The translations under genes were made by a program, and so were the position numbers. Shown here piece after piece: positions 55,101-64,000 of a stretch of 64,000 bases of DNA; the stretch's first letter is position 1; each line of letters begins with the position of its first letter. The notes beneath the pieces are model-generated. The model saw only the letters and a program-made list of their open reading frames with translations. It ran no database searches and was not told where the DNA came from. The stretch comes from Serripes groenlandicus (taxonomy: Eukaryota; Mollusca; Bivalvia; Cardiida; Cardiidae): NCBI GenBank assembly GCA_031761405.1, contig JASEVX010000011.1, positions 18,000,345 to 18,064,344 of the forward strand, read 5' to 3'.

Positions 55101-56209
55101 GAAAACCAGCATTGTGGCCTCTGCGTAATGTATCGACCCAGATCAGCCTGCGCAGTCCGCGCAGACTGATCCGGGCCGACACGTTCCGTCTCAGAGGGAT
55201 AGAGGTATAAATAAATGATTCCTGAAACAGAAAATCCACAGGTGGCGAAAAGTGTATATCCGGGTAAGCCTGCGCGGCATGCTTAGGCTGATCCTGGTCG
55301 ATACTTAACGAAGAGTCCACTATGTTGGTTTTCTCGCGGGACGGCTCAAATAAGAAGCACAACCATAAATTTTCGTTTTACTGTTCAGCAAGTATCGTAA
55401 ATATATATTTTACTTTTATCTCTTTGTTTGCACTTAACACAATTTACATTTCACAACTTTTATTTTTACAGGTGACGTAAAGACATCTTGCTGTGATACA
55501 ATAGGTGCAAATGTACCTGGAATGTTACCTAAAATTATATTTAGATATTACTTCATCCGGCATATGTTGGGTTTTGTATAAATCCCGTTTTATATTAACA
55601 TTTTTCCATGTATATACATATTCTGACGCATTTATAGGAGATAACTTTCGAAAACAGTTCGACGAAAGGAGAAATTGCTCCGTTTGCAAGAACGATTTCA
55701 GCAATATACAACTACCAGCGTTTTCATGTATAATAATTTTCCATTATTCTGCCTATATGTTTTCAAAGTCGTCTGCTGTGGTCTGCTATGGATATGTTAT
55801 ATGGGGGAAAGGGTTTAGCTGCATTTTATATACTTAATCTGCTTTACTAAACGAGCAGTGATACACAATAATATACTTTCGAGGATTCAGAAATAAATGT
55901 CAAGTATCAAAATGCACAATTATCTACTATTAGCCTATTTTGTTTGGCATATGTCTGGCACAAATGGGCTATCGATTGGTATATCAAAAGGTACTTCGAG
56001 TAGTGATTTTACATTTTATTACTACTAAAAAGAACGTCTCGAAACAACAAGAATACATAACTACGCAAGATCTCCTTGCTGTATTTTAGCATGTCAGCCC
56101 ACCTTCTCCAAGCGTCCACAGACACAGTCCTCCCGCTCCATAGACACAGTCCACCTCCTTCGAAAAAGCTTGCTCGATTAACAATCTCTCACAAACTCTC
56201 TCTCCTCTC

Positions 56210-57268
56210 CCTCTAGCTACTCTTACTTTTAAACAGGCAGGGTCTCATTGGTAAAATTAAAACGTAAATACTCAAGTACTTGTATATGGATGACGTCCGT
56301 GGCATGTGCGTAGCATGGACGCATGGTGATATTTATGTTACGCATACCAATTACCCAACGACTCTTATATTGCTATATGTCTAGATGTCATGCAGTGAAG
56401 ATCAAGAAACAATTAACTAGTCGTCATTGTTGGTTGGTTCGTTCTCTGGTGTTGCTTACACTCGTACTTGGCTATATAGCCATTTGGCGAACATATCATT
56501 TTTGGTTCATGCCAAACATACTAATATACTATACGGGTAGTACTTCTATTGCAGTGTGGCATTCATTCTGAAAAGCATACATCAATTGGCTTCCCGATTT
56601 CAAACAGAAATACAGAGACAAATTCGGGAACCAGGTCCAAAAGGTGTCTCCACCTAACATTACCCATACAAAAAGTACCGAATATCAAAGTAAAGATATC
56701 TGAATTTTGAAGAATAACATTGAAAATGTCAGCGTAGGTGGTTTATGAGTGGTGAAAACCAAATGCCACGAATACTTGTACAATGACTTCATCAAGCTAG
56801 TCGTCATTGTTGGTTCACATCAGGCGTTCTAATATACTGTAGCCCACCGGGTACCAGACACCACGTAGTTTGGAAAGACTGTTGCGTGAAGTATTGCTTT
56901 GAAAGACATGGGTAGGTAAACTGGTCGCCGTCATATGACTGAAATATTGCGGGAAATGGCTTCTATTTACAACAATCAATCAAACAAAACCATGCAGTTA
57001 TATCATCCGCTTACATGTAAAGGGGCACTCCGGATGCCACAGGTTTACATCTTAGATGGCGTTAGAAGATCCACTCTGATATGGCCAACGATTAAAATAC
57101 TGGTACCGGACGCCATGCCTTGCAAAAAGTATAGGAATCGTTAAGTATGTTGAATATGTCAACACATTTATAAGAAACTGATCCTGTTTACGCAGTGGTT
57201 TCAAAAGGCCAACCATTGCAGAGGTAGTCACCGTCATCAATGTGTGAATGATTTGTGAACAAGTTATA
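56210..57268. other. Unassigned sequence after copy B
   Basis: An open frame at 56323-56571 (82 codons, one hydrophobic stretch) matches nothing I know. TAGTCGTCATTGTTGGTT occurs at about 56419 and 56799. Confidence 0.4.
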
Positions 57269-57272
57269 TCAA

Positions 57273-57478
57273 CTCTTTCAGCGCCACAGGCAATATTGAG
57301 CTTTTTGCAAACAATGCAGATTCAGGTGAGTCAGCTCGTAACGAGCTGTCTCACCTGCAATCAGCATTGTTTGCCTTTTAGTTACCAAAATAGTCCAAAA
57401 CTTTCATAAATTGAGAAATGGACACACCCGATTTTGAACACGGAAGAGTCTACTTTAAACAATTTGGCGCTGAAAGGG
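57273..57478. mobile_element. Family S MITE
   Basis: Ends CTCTTTCAGCGCC and GGCGCTGAAAGGG. Right flank TTAA, left flank changed to TCAA. Confidence 0.8.
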
Positions 57479-57487
57479 TTAATAATA

Positions 57488-57835
57488 TGTTCGGTGTTAA
57501 ACGCCGCCTTCAACAATTCTTCAGTTACATAACGGCGTCTCCTAGGTAAGTTACCAATACTAACTGGTCCATTTATCCTGACACCAGTCAGTCAGTCAGT
57601 CGTAATGACTGACAAACCTCGCAATGATCTCGCAATGACCTCTCAATGACCTCTCAATGACCTCGCAATGACCTCTCAATGACCTCGCAATGACCTCTCA
57701 ATGACCTCGCAAACCTGAGCGACAAGGAGGGCAGCAATGACTACACGTTTTAAAGTCTTTGGTATGGCCCGTTCGGGGATCGATTGCACGGCCTCCTGAG
57801 CACGAGGCGAACGTTCTACCAATACACCAGGTGGT
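57488..57835 (-). mobile_element. SINE (type 2) with internal 11-bp expansion
   Basis: Eight units of CCTCGCAATGA or CCTCTCAATGA at 57617-57704 lie in the body, mostly alternating. The rest is a normal minus-strand SINE (GTGTTAAACGCCGCCTTCAA to GGGGATCGATTGCACGGCC). Confidence 0.8.
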
Positions 57836-57853
57836 GTTTGCACTACACCAGGT

Positions 57854-58100
57854 CGAGGGCTTGGCGTGAAACGGTTGTAACTAAAAACCTATTTTGTAAA
57901 CCCTTGTTTAGGGGCAATTTTGACCCCTTTGTAAACAATGAAAATTTAGGTGCCATTGCTCAGAACGAGCAATGGCGCCTGCATTTCCATTGTGTACAAA
58001 GAAAAATGATTTAACGCTTATAAAGACTTTATGGCGAGGTAATTCACCTTGGTAAAAAAAATAACAATTTTAGTTACAACCGTTTCACGCCAAGCCCTCG
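57854..58100. mobile_element. Family C palindromic MITE
   Basis: Ends CGAGGGCTTGGCGTGAAACG and CACGCCAAGCCCTCG. Exact AGGT duplication at 57850-57853 and 58101-58104. It interrupts or abuts a SINE head. Confidence 0.88.
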
Positions 58101-58330
58101 AGGTGGTGTTTGAAAACAAACCTCAACGTATTTATTACATGTGCGGAAATCAGACCTACCTGTGGTTCACTGCTAAATGAGCAAACATTTCAATAAGGGT
58201 TACAATAAACAATACAACATCATCATTTTTGCCTTGTTTTTTCCTCTTTTATTTGGTACGTAAAATATGTATGTCGCTCCGTCTGTCTATGCATCCCTGT
58301 TAATAAGTCTCATTCCATTAACTAACTCTC

Positions 58331-59100
58331 AAAATGACATGTTTAAATCCTGCTTAAAACCCCCGAAGAGCCCCACGTTAGGTTTTACTTTTTTCTAATA
58401 TTTGCTTGATCTGTAATAAAGTTGATGATGAATCTTTGAAGACCCGGAAGATTGGGATGAAGATAATGATAATTACGAAGATAACACTAATCATGTAGTT
58501 GTTATTAGGTTAACATTCCCGCAGCAGTACATATTAAATATGTCACCCTTCATCAGCCTGGTACGCGCATGCGTACATGTCACGTTGTCACGAAAATCAT
58601 TAACATCAAGAAGCAATCATTATACATTTTACGTTTGTGTATATTTTTTTGATTATTTGGTGTTCTACGTGATTTCAACAATTGTTCAGTTATATCACAT
58701 GAACGTTTCCTTTGTTAGTTACTAGTAATACTGGTCGATTTATCTTGACACCAAACAGTCAAAATGACACCTTTAAATCCTGCTTAAAAAATCCGAAGAG
58801 CCCCAGGTTAGGTTTTACTTTTTTCAAATATTTGCTTGATCTGTAATAAAGTTGATGATGAATCTTTGAAGACCCTATCGATTGGGATAAAGATAATGAT
58901 AATTATGTCACCCTTTATCAGTCTGGTACGCGCAAGCGTACATGTCACGTTGTCACGAAAATCATTAACATCAAGAAGCAATCGTTATAAATTTTACGTT
59001 TTCGTTTGGGGTATATTTATTTGATTATTTGGTGTTTTACGTGATTTCAACAATTGTTCAATTATATCACATCGTTTCCTTAGTAAGTTACTAGTAATAA
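58331..59100 (+). repeat. 430-bp direct duplication
   Basis: AAAATGACA...TTTAAATCCTGC starts at 58331 and 58761, followed in both by GATCTGTAATAAAGTTGATG, TGTCACGTTGTCACGAAAA and a minus-strand SINE tail. Confidence 0.85.
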
Positions 59101-59215
59101 TGGTAGATTTATCTTGACACCAGACAGTCAGTCGTACCGCTAACCCCCCGCAACCCTGAGCGCCAAGGAAGGCAGCCATTACTGCCATGTTTTGGTATGA
59201 CCCGGCAGTGTCTAT
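59028..59215 (-). mobile_element. SINE (type 2), truncated head
   Basis: GGTGTTTTACGTGATTTCAA tail complement, then ACCCTGAGCGCCAAG-like body. Stops before the A- and B-boxes. Confidence 0.6.
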
Positions 59216-59309
59216 TGGAGGCAGGGCTGTATTAAACACTGTTTGAATCAATTTAAATAAAGAACATGCGTAAGCCCAGTCATCTGTAAAAGAAATATAT
59301 AGTTCTGCA

Positions 59310-59504
59310 CAGAGGTCCAGATAAAGAGGGGGTATTCAGCTCTTTCCCCAACACTAACTCTCTTATAATCCAACTAATCCCTATGATGTGGGTACTCAAA
59401 AGAATCGTCTCGCTGAGACGATTCTTTTGAGTACCCACAACATAGGGTTCAAGGGTCAAATAACGATTTTAGGACATGAAAAACGCCGCTTATCTGGAGT
59501 TTTG
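59310..59504. mobile_element. Family H hairpin with 6-bp target duplication
   Basis: Ends CAGAGGTCCAGATAAAGAGG and CTTATCTGGAGTTTTG. TCTGCA at 59304-59309 and 59505-59510. Central palindrome about 70 bp. Confidence 0.85.
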
Positions 59505-59589
59505 TCTGCAGACTTATCCTCCGTTTATCACCAGTGGGACATACTGCCGCAACAAACTGTCTCCACTTCTCTCTGTCATTCGCCATGTA

Positions 59590-59852
59590 CTACCCGGCCG
59601 GTAGCTCAGTTGGTAGCGTATCTGACTTGTGATCTGTAGGTCACGGGTTCGATACCCGGTTGAGGCGAACATTCTTTCGGGCGATTTTTCCCATTGCCTC
59701 TCACCTCTGATTTATGTGAGAAAGTAGTCAGTGGCTTCGAAAGAATGTTGTGCAAGTACTGGTGTGGGAAAGCCAGGAAAACATGGGTAGGTGCACTGAC
59801 CGCCGTGATATGACCAAAGCTGTTGAAAGCGGCGTTAAACTCCAAACAAACA
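59590..59852 (+). mobile_element. Full-length tRNA-derived SINE (type 1)
   Basis: GCCGGTAGCTCAGTTGGTAG is a clear A-box region and GGTCACGGGTTCGATACCC the B-box. The middle is unrelated to tRNA. The tail GTTGAAAGCGGCGTTAAAC is followed by CAAACAAACAAA. Confidence 0.85.
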
Positions 59853-60020
59853 AATCGCCATGTACTAAGCTTGGCCCAAGGTGTTACCAAGTTCTCATAA
59901 TTCTGTTTTTGTGTTCTGTTCCTTCGCCTGGTGAATCGTGATCTCGATAGTTCTGAAGAAGATTATTTAATCTACATTTATCCTCTAACATTTTCTGTTC
60001 ATTGATTTTAACCGCGTCTG

Positions 60021-60524
60021 TGGTGTAGTGGTAGAGCGTCCGCCTCGGTGGTGTAGTGGTAGAGCGTCCGCCTCGGTGGTGTAGTGGTAGAGCGTCCGCC
60101 TCGGTGGTGTAGTGGTAGAGCGTCCGCCTCGGTGGTGTAGTGGTAGAGCGTCCGTCTCGGTGGTGTAGTGGTAGAGCGTCCGTCTCGGTGGTGTAGTGGT
60201 AGAGCGTCCGCCTCGGTGGTGTAGTGGTAGAGCGTCCGCCTCGGTGGTGTAGTGGTAGAGCGTCCGTCTCGGTGGTGTAGTGGTAGAGCGTCCGTCTCGG
60301 TGGTGTAGTGGTAGAGCGTTCGCCTCTGTGGTGTAGTGGTAGAGCGTTCGCCTCGGTGGTGTAGTGGTAGAGCGTCCGCCTCGGTGGTGTAGTGGTAGAG
60401 CGTCCGCCTCGGTGGTGTAGTGGTAGAGCGTCCGCCTCGGTGGTGTAGTGGTAGAGCGTCCGCCTCGGTGGTGTAGTGGTAGAGCGTCCGCCTCGGTGGT
60501 GTAGTGGTAGAGCGTCCGCCTCGG
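60021..60524 (+). repeat. 28-bp tandem array of a SINE A-box head, 18 units
   Basis: TGGTGTAGTGGTAGAGCGTC, then CGCCTCGG, repeats 18 times without length change. The last unit continues into the SINE at 60500. TGGTGTAGTGG fits the Pol III A-box, so there are 18 A-boxes before one B-box. Confidence 0.95.
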
Positions 60525-60745
60525 TTGAGGGAGGTCACGGGTTCGATCCCCGGACGGGTAATACCAAAGACTTTAACAGTGGTAGTAAATGGCTGCCCTC
60601 CCTTAGGCGTTCAGGGTTGCAGCCAGTCAGTACGACTGACTGGCTGGTGTCAGTATAAATGGTCCATTAGTACTTGTAACTTACCCAGGAAGGAAACGCC
60701 ATGATGTATTTTTTAAATAATGTTGAAAGCGGCGTAAAACACTGT
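60497..60745 (+). mobile_element. SINE (type 2), source unit of the A-box array
   Basis: Last A-box unit, then GGTCACGGGTTCGATCCCC (B-box), a body with CAGTCAGTACGACTGACTGG and a GTTGAAAGCGGCGTAAAAC tail. Confidence 0.85.
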
Positions 60746-60997
60746 TCTCTGATCATATTGCTTCTGTGTCAATATTATTGACGAATATATCTACATGTAT
60801 ATTGGTAAAGTAATCAAAACCATCAAACGGGAAAATAAGGTCGGGATGATTTTTGTTTCCGCTCCTTTAGTAAGTTAAGTATGATATAAATGAGGACATA
60901 TTTAGTAAGTATCGAATCGTTTTATTAGGGGTGGTTAGTGTTATCTCAAAGTTCACAGTAGCTGTTGGTCTGAAAGAAAATATGCAGTGATATATAT

Positions 60998-61231
60998 CGA
61001 GGGCTTCGCGTGAAACGGATGTAACTAAAACCCTGGTTTAGGGGCAATTTTGACACCTTTGTAAACAATGCAAATTTAGGTGCCATTACTCAGAACGAGC
61101 AATGGCACCTAAATTTCCATTGTTTACCAAGAAAAAATGATTTAACGCGTATAAAGACTTCATGGCGAGGTGATTAACCTTGGTAAAAGAAATACCAATT
61201 TTAGTTACAACCGTTTCACGCCAAGCCCTCG
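60998..61231. mobile_element. Family C palindromic MITE
   Basis: Ends CGAGGGCTTCGCGTGAAACG and CACGCCAAGCCCTCG. Exact ATAT duplication at 60994-60997 and 61232-61235. Confidence 0.85.
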
Positions 61232-61500
61232 ATATGTCTAGACTTTATTGTAGTAATAGGAATCATCAAAGGATAAATTAAGTTGATGATTCTACTTTTC
61301 CGCTTATTTGTTATAATAAATACCATGACATGTATCAACTGTCAACTAATTAATATTCCCAATGTCTTTGAGTTCATTGTTCGGAGGTGAAGGCCAGTTT
61401 CAACATTTGTTCAGTTATATCACGGCGACCAGTGCACCACATATAACCAACCATTTATCTCCCGGCCGAGAATCTGATGCGGCGAAAACATATAAATTAT

Positions 61501-61992
61501 GAGCCGTTCCCGCGAGAAAACCAACGCATTGTGCGTAAAGTATCGATCCGGATCAGCCTAAGCATGACGCGCAGGTTTCCCCGGACAGCCACTTCTCGCC
61601 TCCTGTGGATTTTCTGTTTCAGGAATCACTACTCTATCTATCCCCCCTTAGACGGAATGTGTCGGCCGGATCAGTCTGCGCGGACAGCGCAGGCTGATCT
61701 GGTCGATACATTACGCAGATATATTGATATGAGCCGTCCCCGCGAGAAAACCAACATTGTGGACTCTGCGTAAAGTATCGATCCGGATCAGCCTAAGCAT
61801 GCCCCACAGGCTAATCCGGGCAGACACGTTTCGCTTCCTGTGGTTTTTCTGTTTCAGGAATCATTACTCTATACCTTTATCCCCTTGAGACGGAATGTGT
61901 CGGCCCAGATTAGCCTACGAGGAATGCGCAGGCTCATCTGGGTCGATACATTACGCAGAGACCATTATGCTGGTTTTCTCGTGGAACGGCTC
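61501..61992. mobile_element. Two head-to-tail family G elements
   Basis: The first starts GAGCCGTTCCCGCGAGAAAA at 61501 and loses its right end near 61720. The second runs 61731-61992 with GAGCCGTCCCCGCGAG and GTGGAACGGCTC ends. Confidence 0.75.
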
Positions 61993-62216
61993 ATATTACG
62001 TTTTGTTCAGACACACCCAATCTCCATTACTCAATTACTATCATTAAATAATTGACGACAATCAAGGGTATGTTACATTTATTTTAAGTTTCTCTAAAAT
62101 CACGTGACAGCGAAAAGTTTTTTAATATGATCATTTTTGAAAAAAACCAACATTGTAATTTTGCTGTTATAAACATTTATCCTGCTGACAATATGTGGTA
62201 TTTTATGCAACATTGA

Positions 62217-62470
62217 TTGATTGTTTAGTGTTTTACGTCGCTCTCAACAATATTTCAGTTATATCACGGCGTTGCCTGAGTAAGTTACCAGTACTACTGG
62301 ATGATTTATCCGGACAACAGCCAGTTAATCGTAATCCTAACCACGTAACCCTGAGCGCCAAGGAGGGCAGCCATTACAACCATTGTTAAGGTCTGTGGTA
62401 TGACCCATCCAGGGATCAAAACCACGACCTCCCGCACCCGAGGCATACGCTCTACCACTACACCACCGAG
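62217..62470 (-). mobile_element. SINE (type 2), near full length
   Basis: GTGTTTTACGTCGCTCTCAA tail complement, TACCAGTACTACTGG, and head complement ACGCTCTACCACTACACCAC. Confidence 0.8.
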
Positions 62471-62634
62471 TTCTTTGCATCAACTTGGTACATTGGTATC
62501 GAATAATTTAGTTTAATCAAGTCATGCATAGTCACGACTAGAGCTCGTCTTGCTTCATCCTTTCCGAAACAGGGGCGCTTTCTGACGCCTCTGCAGCAGG
62601 CGACCTTTGAAAACAGTGAGCGATGTATCCTTTT

Positions 62635-62932
62635 GCCGAGCCCCGGTAGCTCAGTCGGTAGAGACGCGGGCTGTCAATCCAGGGGTTGTGAGTTTGAATC
62701 CCAGCTCGGCCAACATTCTTTCCGACGATTGACAAAAGTCACTTTGATATGCCTCATTCGTCTTTCACCAATGGGCTGTTTAACAGTCTATGTGGAAAAG
62801 CAGCCAGTTGCTTGGAAAATATGTTGTGTGGTGAACTGGTTTGGGAAAACCAGGAAACGCAATGAGAAGGCGAACTGGTCGCCGTGATATGACTGAAATA
62901 TTGTTGAAAACGGCGTTAAACCCTAATCAAAC
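62635..62932 (+). mobile_element. Full-length tRNA-derived SINE (type 1) with paired acceptor ends
   Basis: GCCGAGC at 62635-62641 pairs perfectly with GCTCGGC before CCA, as in a tRNA acceptor stem. GGTAGCTCAGTCGGTAGAG is the A-box region. Anticodon and T stems are decayed, so it is a SINE head rather than a tRNA. The tail ends GTTGAAAACGGCGTTAAAC. Confidence 0.85.
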
Positions 62933-63071
62933 AATCTCATCTTGCATCAATGGTTTCAACCCTATTCAATAATGTGCTTTTTTTATCAATTTAGATTGTC
63001 CATATTTTGTGTCTTGACGTGTCAAATGTTGATGTATATGGGAAAGGGTTAAAGAAGTTTAGTGCTAGAGC

Positions 63072-63245
63072 CTTAACACTTTCTTACATCACAGAAATCT
63101 GCAATAGACGACTTTGAAAACATTAAGCCACAAATATGGAAACTAACTTAAAATGATTTTTTATTTAATAAATTTGAAAACATTGCAGCAAAAGAAAAAA
63201 AATCATTTTTGTCTGTTGCAAATTTGTTGTATGTGGGAAACGGGG
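63072..63245. mobile_element. Degenerate P-like MITE
   Basis: ACACTTTCTTACATCACAGA left and GTTGTATGTGGGAAACGGGG right. Confidence 0.45.
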
Positions 63246-63302
63246 GATTGTCCGCGTACAGCGGGATAAGGGTTTTGTAACTAAAAGACGCAGCTGACAT
63301 GT

Positions 63303-63362
63303 ATATATGTTGTTTATTGGCGTTGTTTACCCTCGGTAAACAACGCCAATAAACAACATATA
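63303..63362. repeat. Near-perfect 60-bp palindrome
   Basis: GTTGTTTATTGGCGTTGTTT and AAACAACGCCAATAAACAAC arms with a three-base CTC loop. At the same place in the neighbouring related unit there is a CA/TA microsatellite instead (63459-63500). Confidence 0.85.
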
Positions 63363-63459
63363 TTTATACGGGTATCGGTAAATTGTTATATGATTAAATG
63401 GTAGAATTCCCATAGAGTGGGATAAGGGTTATATTAGTGATCAACAAACGTCGCAGCTG

Positions 63460-63499
<40 letters not shown>

Positions 63500-63664
63500 C
63501 TACACGGGTATCGGTAAATCATTTTATCAAGATCAAAACTATATTGGTTAATTTATTTAACCATTCATCGTAAATGGTACAGGTCAAGCGAAATGTTTCA
63601 CAAAGTTCACTAACCTTTCTCTATTAATTGTAATATATATATCTTTACAATTATATACATCTCT

Positions 63665-63852
63665 GTCAGCGCCTTTGGCAACCAATACAGATTCATGCGA
63701 GTCAGTTCGTAACGAGCGATCTCACCTGAAATCAACACTGTTCGCCTTTTAGCTATCAACCTATTCCAAAAGACTTATTACATGTAAAATGGAGTCGTCC
63801 GAGTTTGTACACGGAAGTGTCTATTATAGTACATTCGGCGTTGACAGAGTGA
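63665..63852. mobile_element. Diverged family S MITE
   Basis: CTCTGTCAGCGCC and GGCGTTGACAGAG ends with the AGTTCGTAACGAGCG centre. The TTAA flanks are lost. Confidence 0.6.
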
Positions 63853-64000
63853 AATGCCAGGTGAAACAGTGGAGCATGTTACGTTAAGCACAAGTCTCAC
63901 CAGAGCCTTCACCGATCACGTGTCAGCCCTTTTATATATATATATATATACCTTGATAATGGTTGATTGTTTGGTGTGTTTTTACACCGCTTACAACAAG

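Larger units (their letters stand above)
41379..56209 (+). repeat. Large duplicated segment, copy B
   Basis: Counterpart of 21551-34655. It carries on past the point where copy A meets the gap (CTCTCTCCTCTC then CCTCTAGC). Features in both copies are listed with both positions below. Confidence 0.93.

Noticed and set aside
56323..56571. 82-codon frame with one hydrophobic segment
   Set aside because: No family match, poor context, and partial local repetition of the sequence. Too little to call a gene.
59590..59662. True tRNA gene
   Set aside because: A- and B-boxes are good, but the stems do not fold as a tRNA and the sequence continues into a SINE body and tail.
60008..60538. 176-codon minus-strand frame of LPLHHRGGRSTTTPP repeats
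   Set aside because: A translation of the 28-bp SINE A-box array.
62635..62708. True tRNA gene
   Set aside because: The acceptor stem pairs perfectly, but the anticodon and T stems are broken and a full SINE body follows.

Overview
This is a repeat-rich, A+T-biased, intron-containing animal genome window with one convincing protein-coding gene. The host is probably a bivalve mollusc. This is inferred from many tRNA-derived SINE copies that share a 3' part ending in a GGCGTTAAAC-type motif and from dense short palindromic DNA transposons; I cannot name a species.

The gene is a plus-strand HES-class (Hairy/Enhancer-of-split) bHLH-Orange repressor in four coding exons (8964-9011, 9539-9634, 10901-10991, 12448-13460). 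The joined product is 415 residues: basic helix-loop-helix, Orange domain, a long Asn/Gln/Thr/Ser-rich middle and a C-terminal WRPW. Its 5' flank has a CCAAT box, a TATA-like box, CSL/Su(H)-type motifs and HES-type C-box and N-box motifs, the pattern expected of a Notch target that represses itself. In its basic region the usual HES proline is a serine.

Region by region: 1-7.4 kb is short palindromic elements and nested SINEs. 7.4-9.0 kb is the HES 5' flank. 9.0-15.3 kb is the gene plus several copies of one hairpin element (family H). 15.3-21.5 kb is SINEs, MITEs and sequence I cannot assign. 21.55-34.66 kb (copy A) is repeated almost identically at 41.38-56.21 kb (copy B). Copy A stops exactly at a 200-base N gap (34656-34855). 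Between the copies lie a 101-bp satellite and a very regular 22-bp satellite of 58 units. 56.2-64 kb is again SINEs and MITEs, including an 18-unit tandem array of the A-box part of a SINE head.

Five short inverted-repeat families recur. P has TTAA flanks and CCCTTTCC ends; S has TTAA flanks and CTCTTTCAGCGCC ends; both look piggyBac-like. H is about 190-205 bp and near-perfectly self-complementary, with 6-bp target duplications in two copies. C has CGAGGGCTTGGCG ends and exact 4-bp duplications. G has GAGCCGTCCCGCGAG ends. No transposase or reverse transcriptase gene was recognised, so all look non-autonomous. Long open frames over the satellites are by-products of repeat periodicity, not genes.
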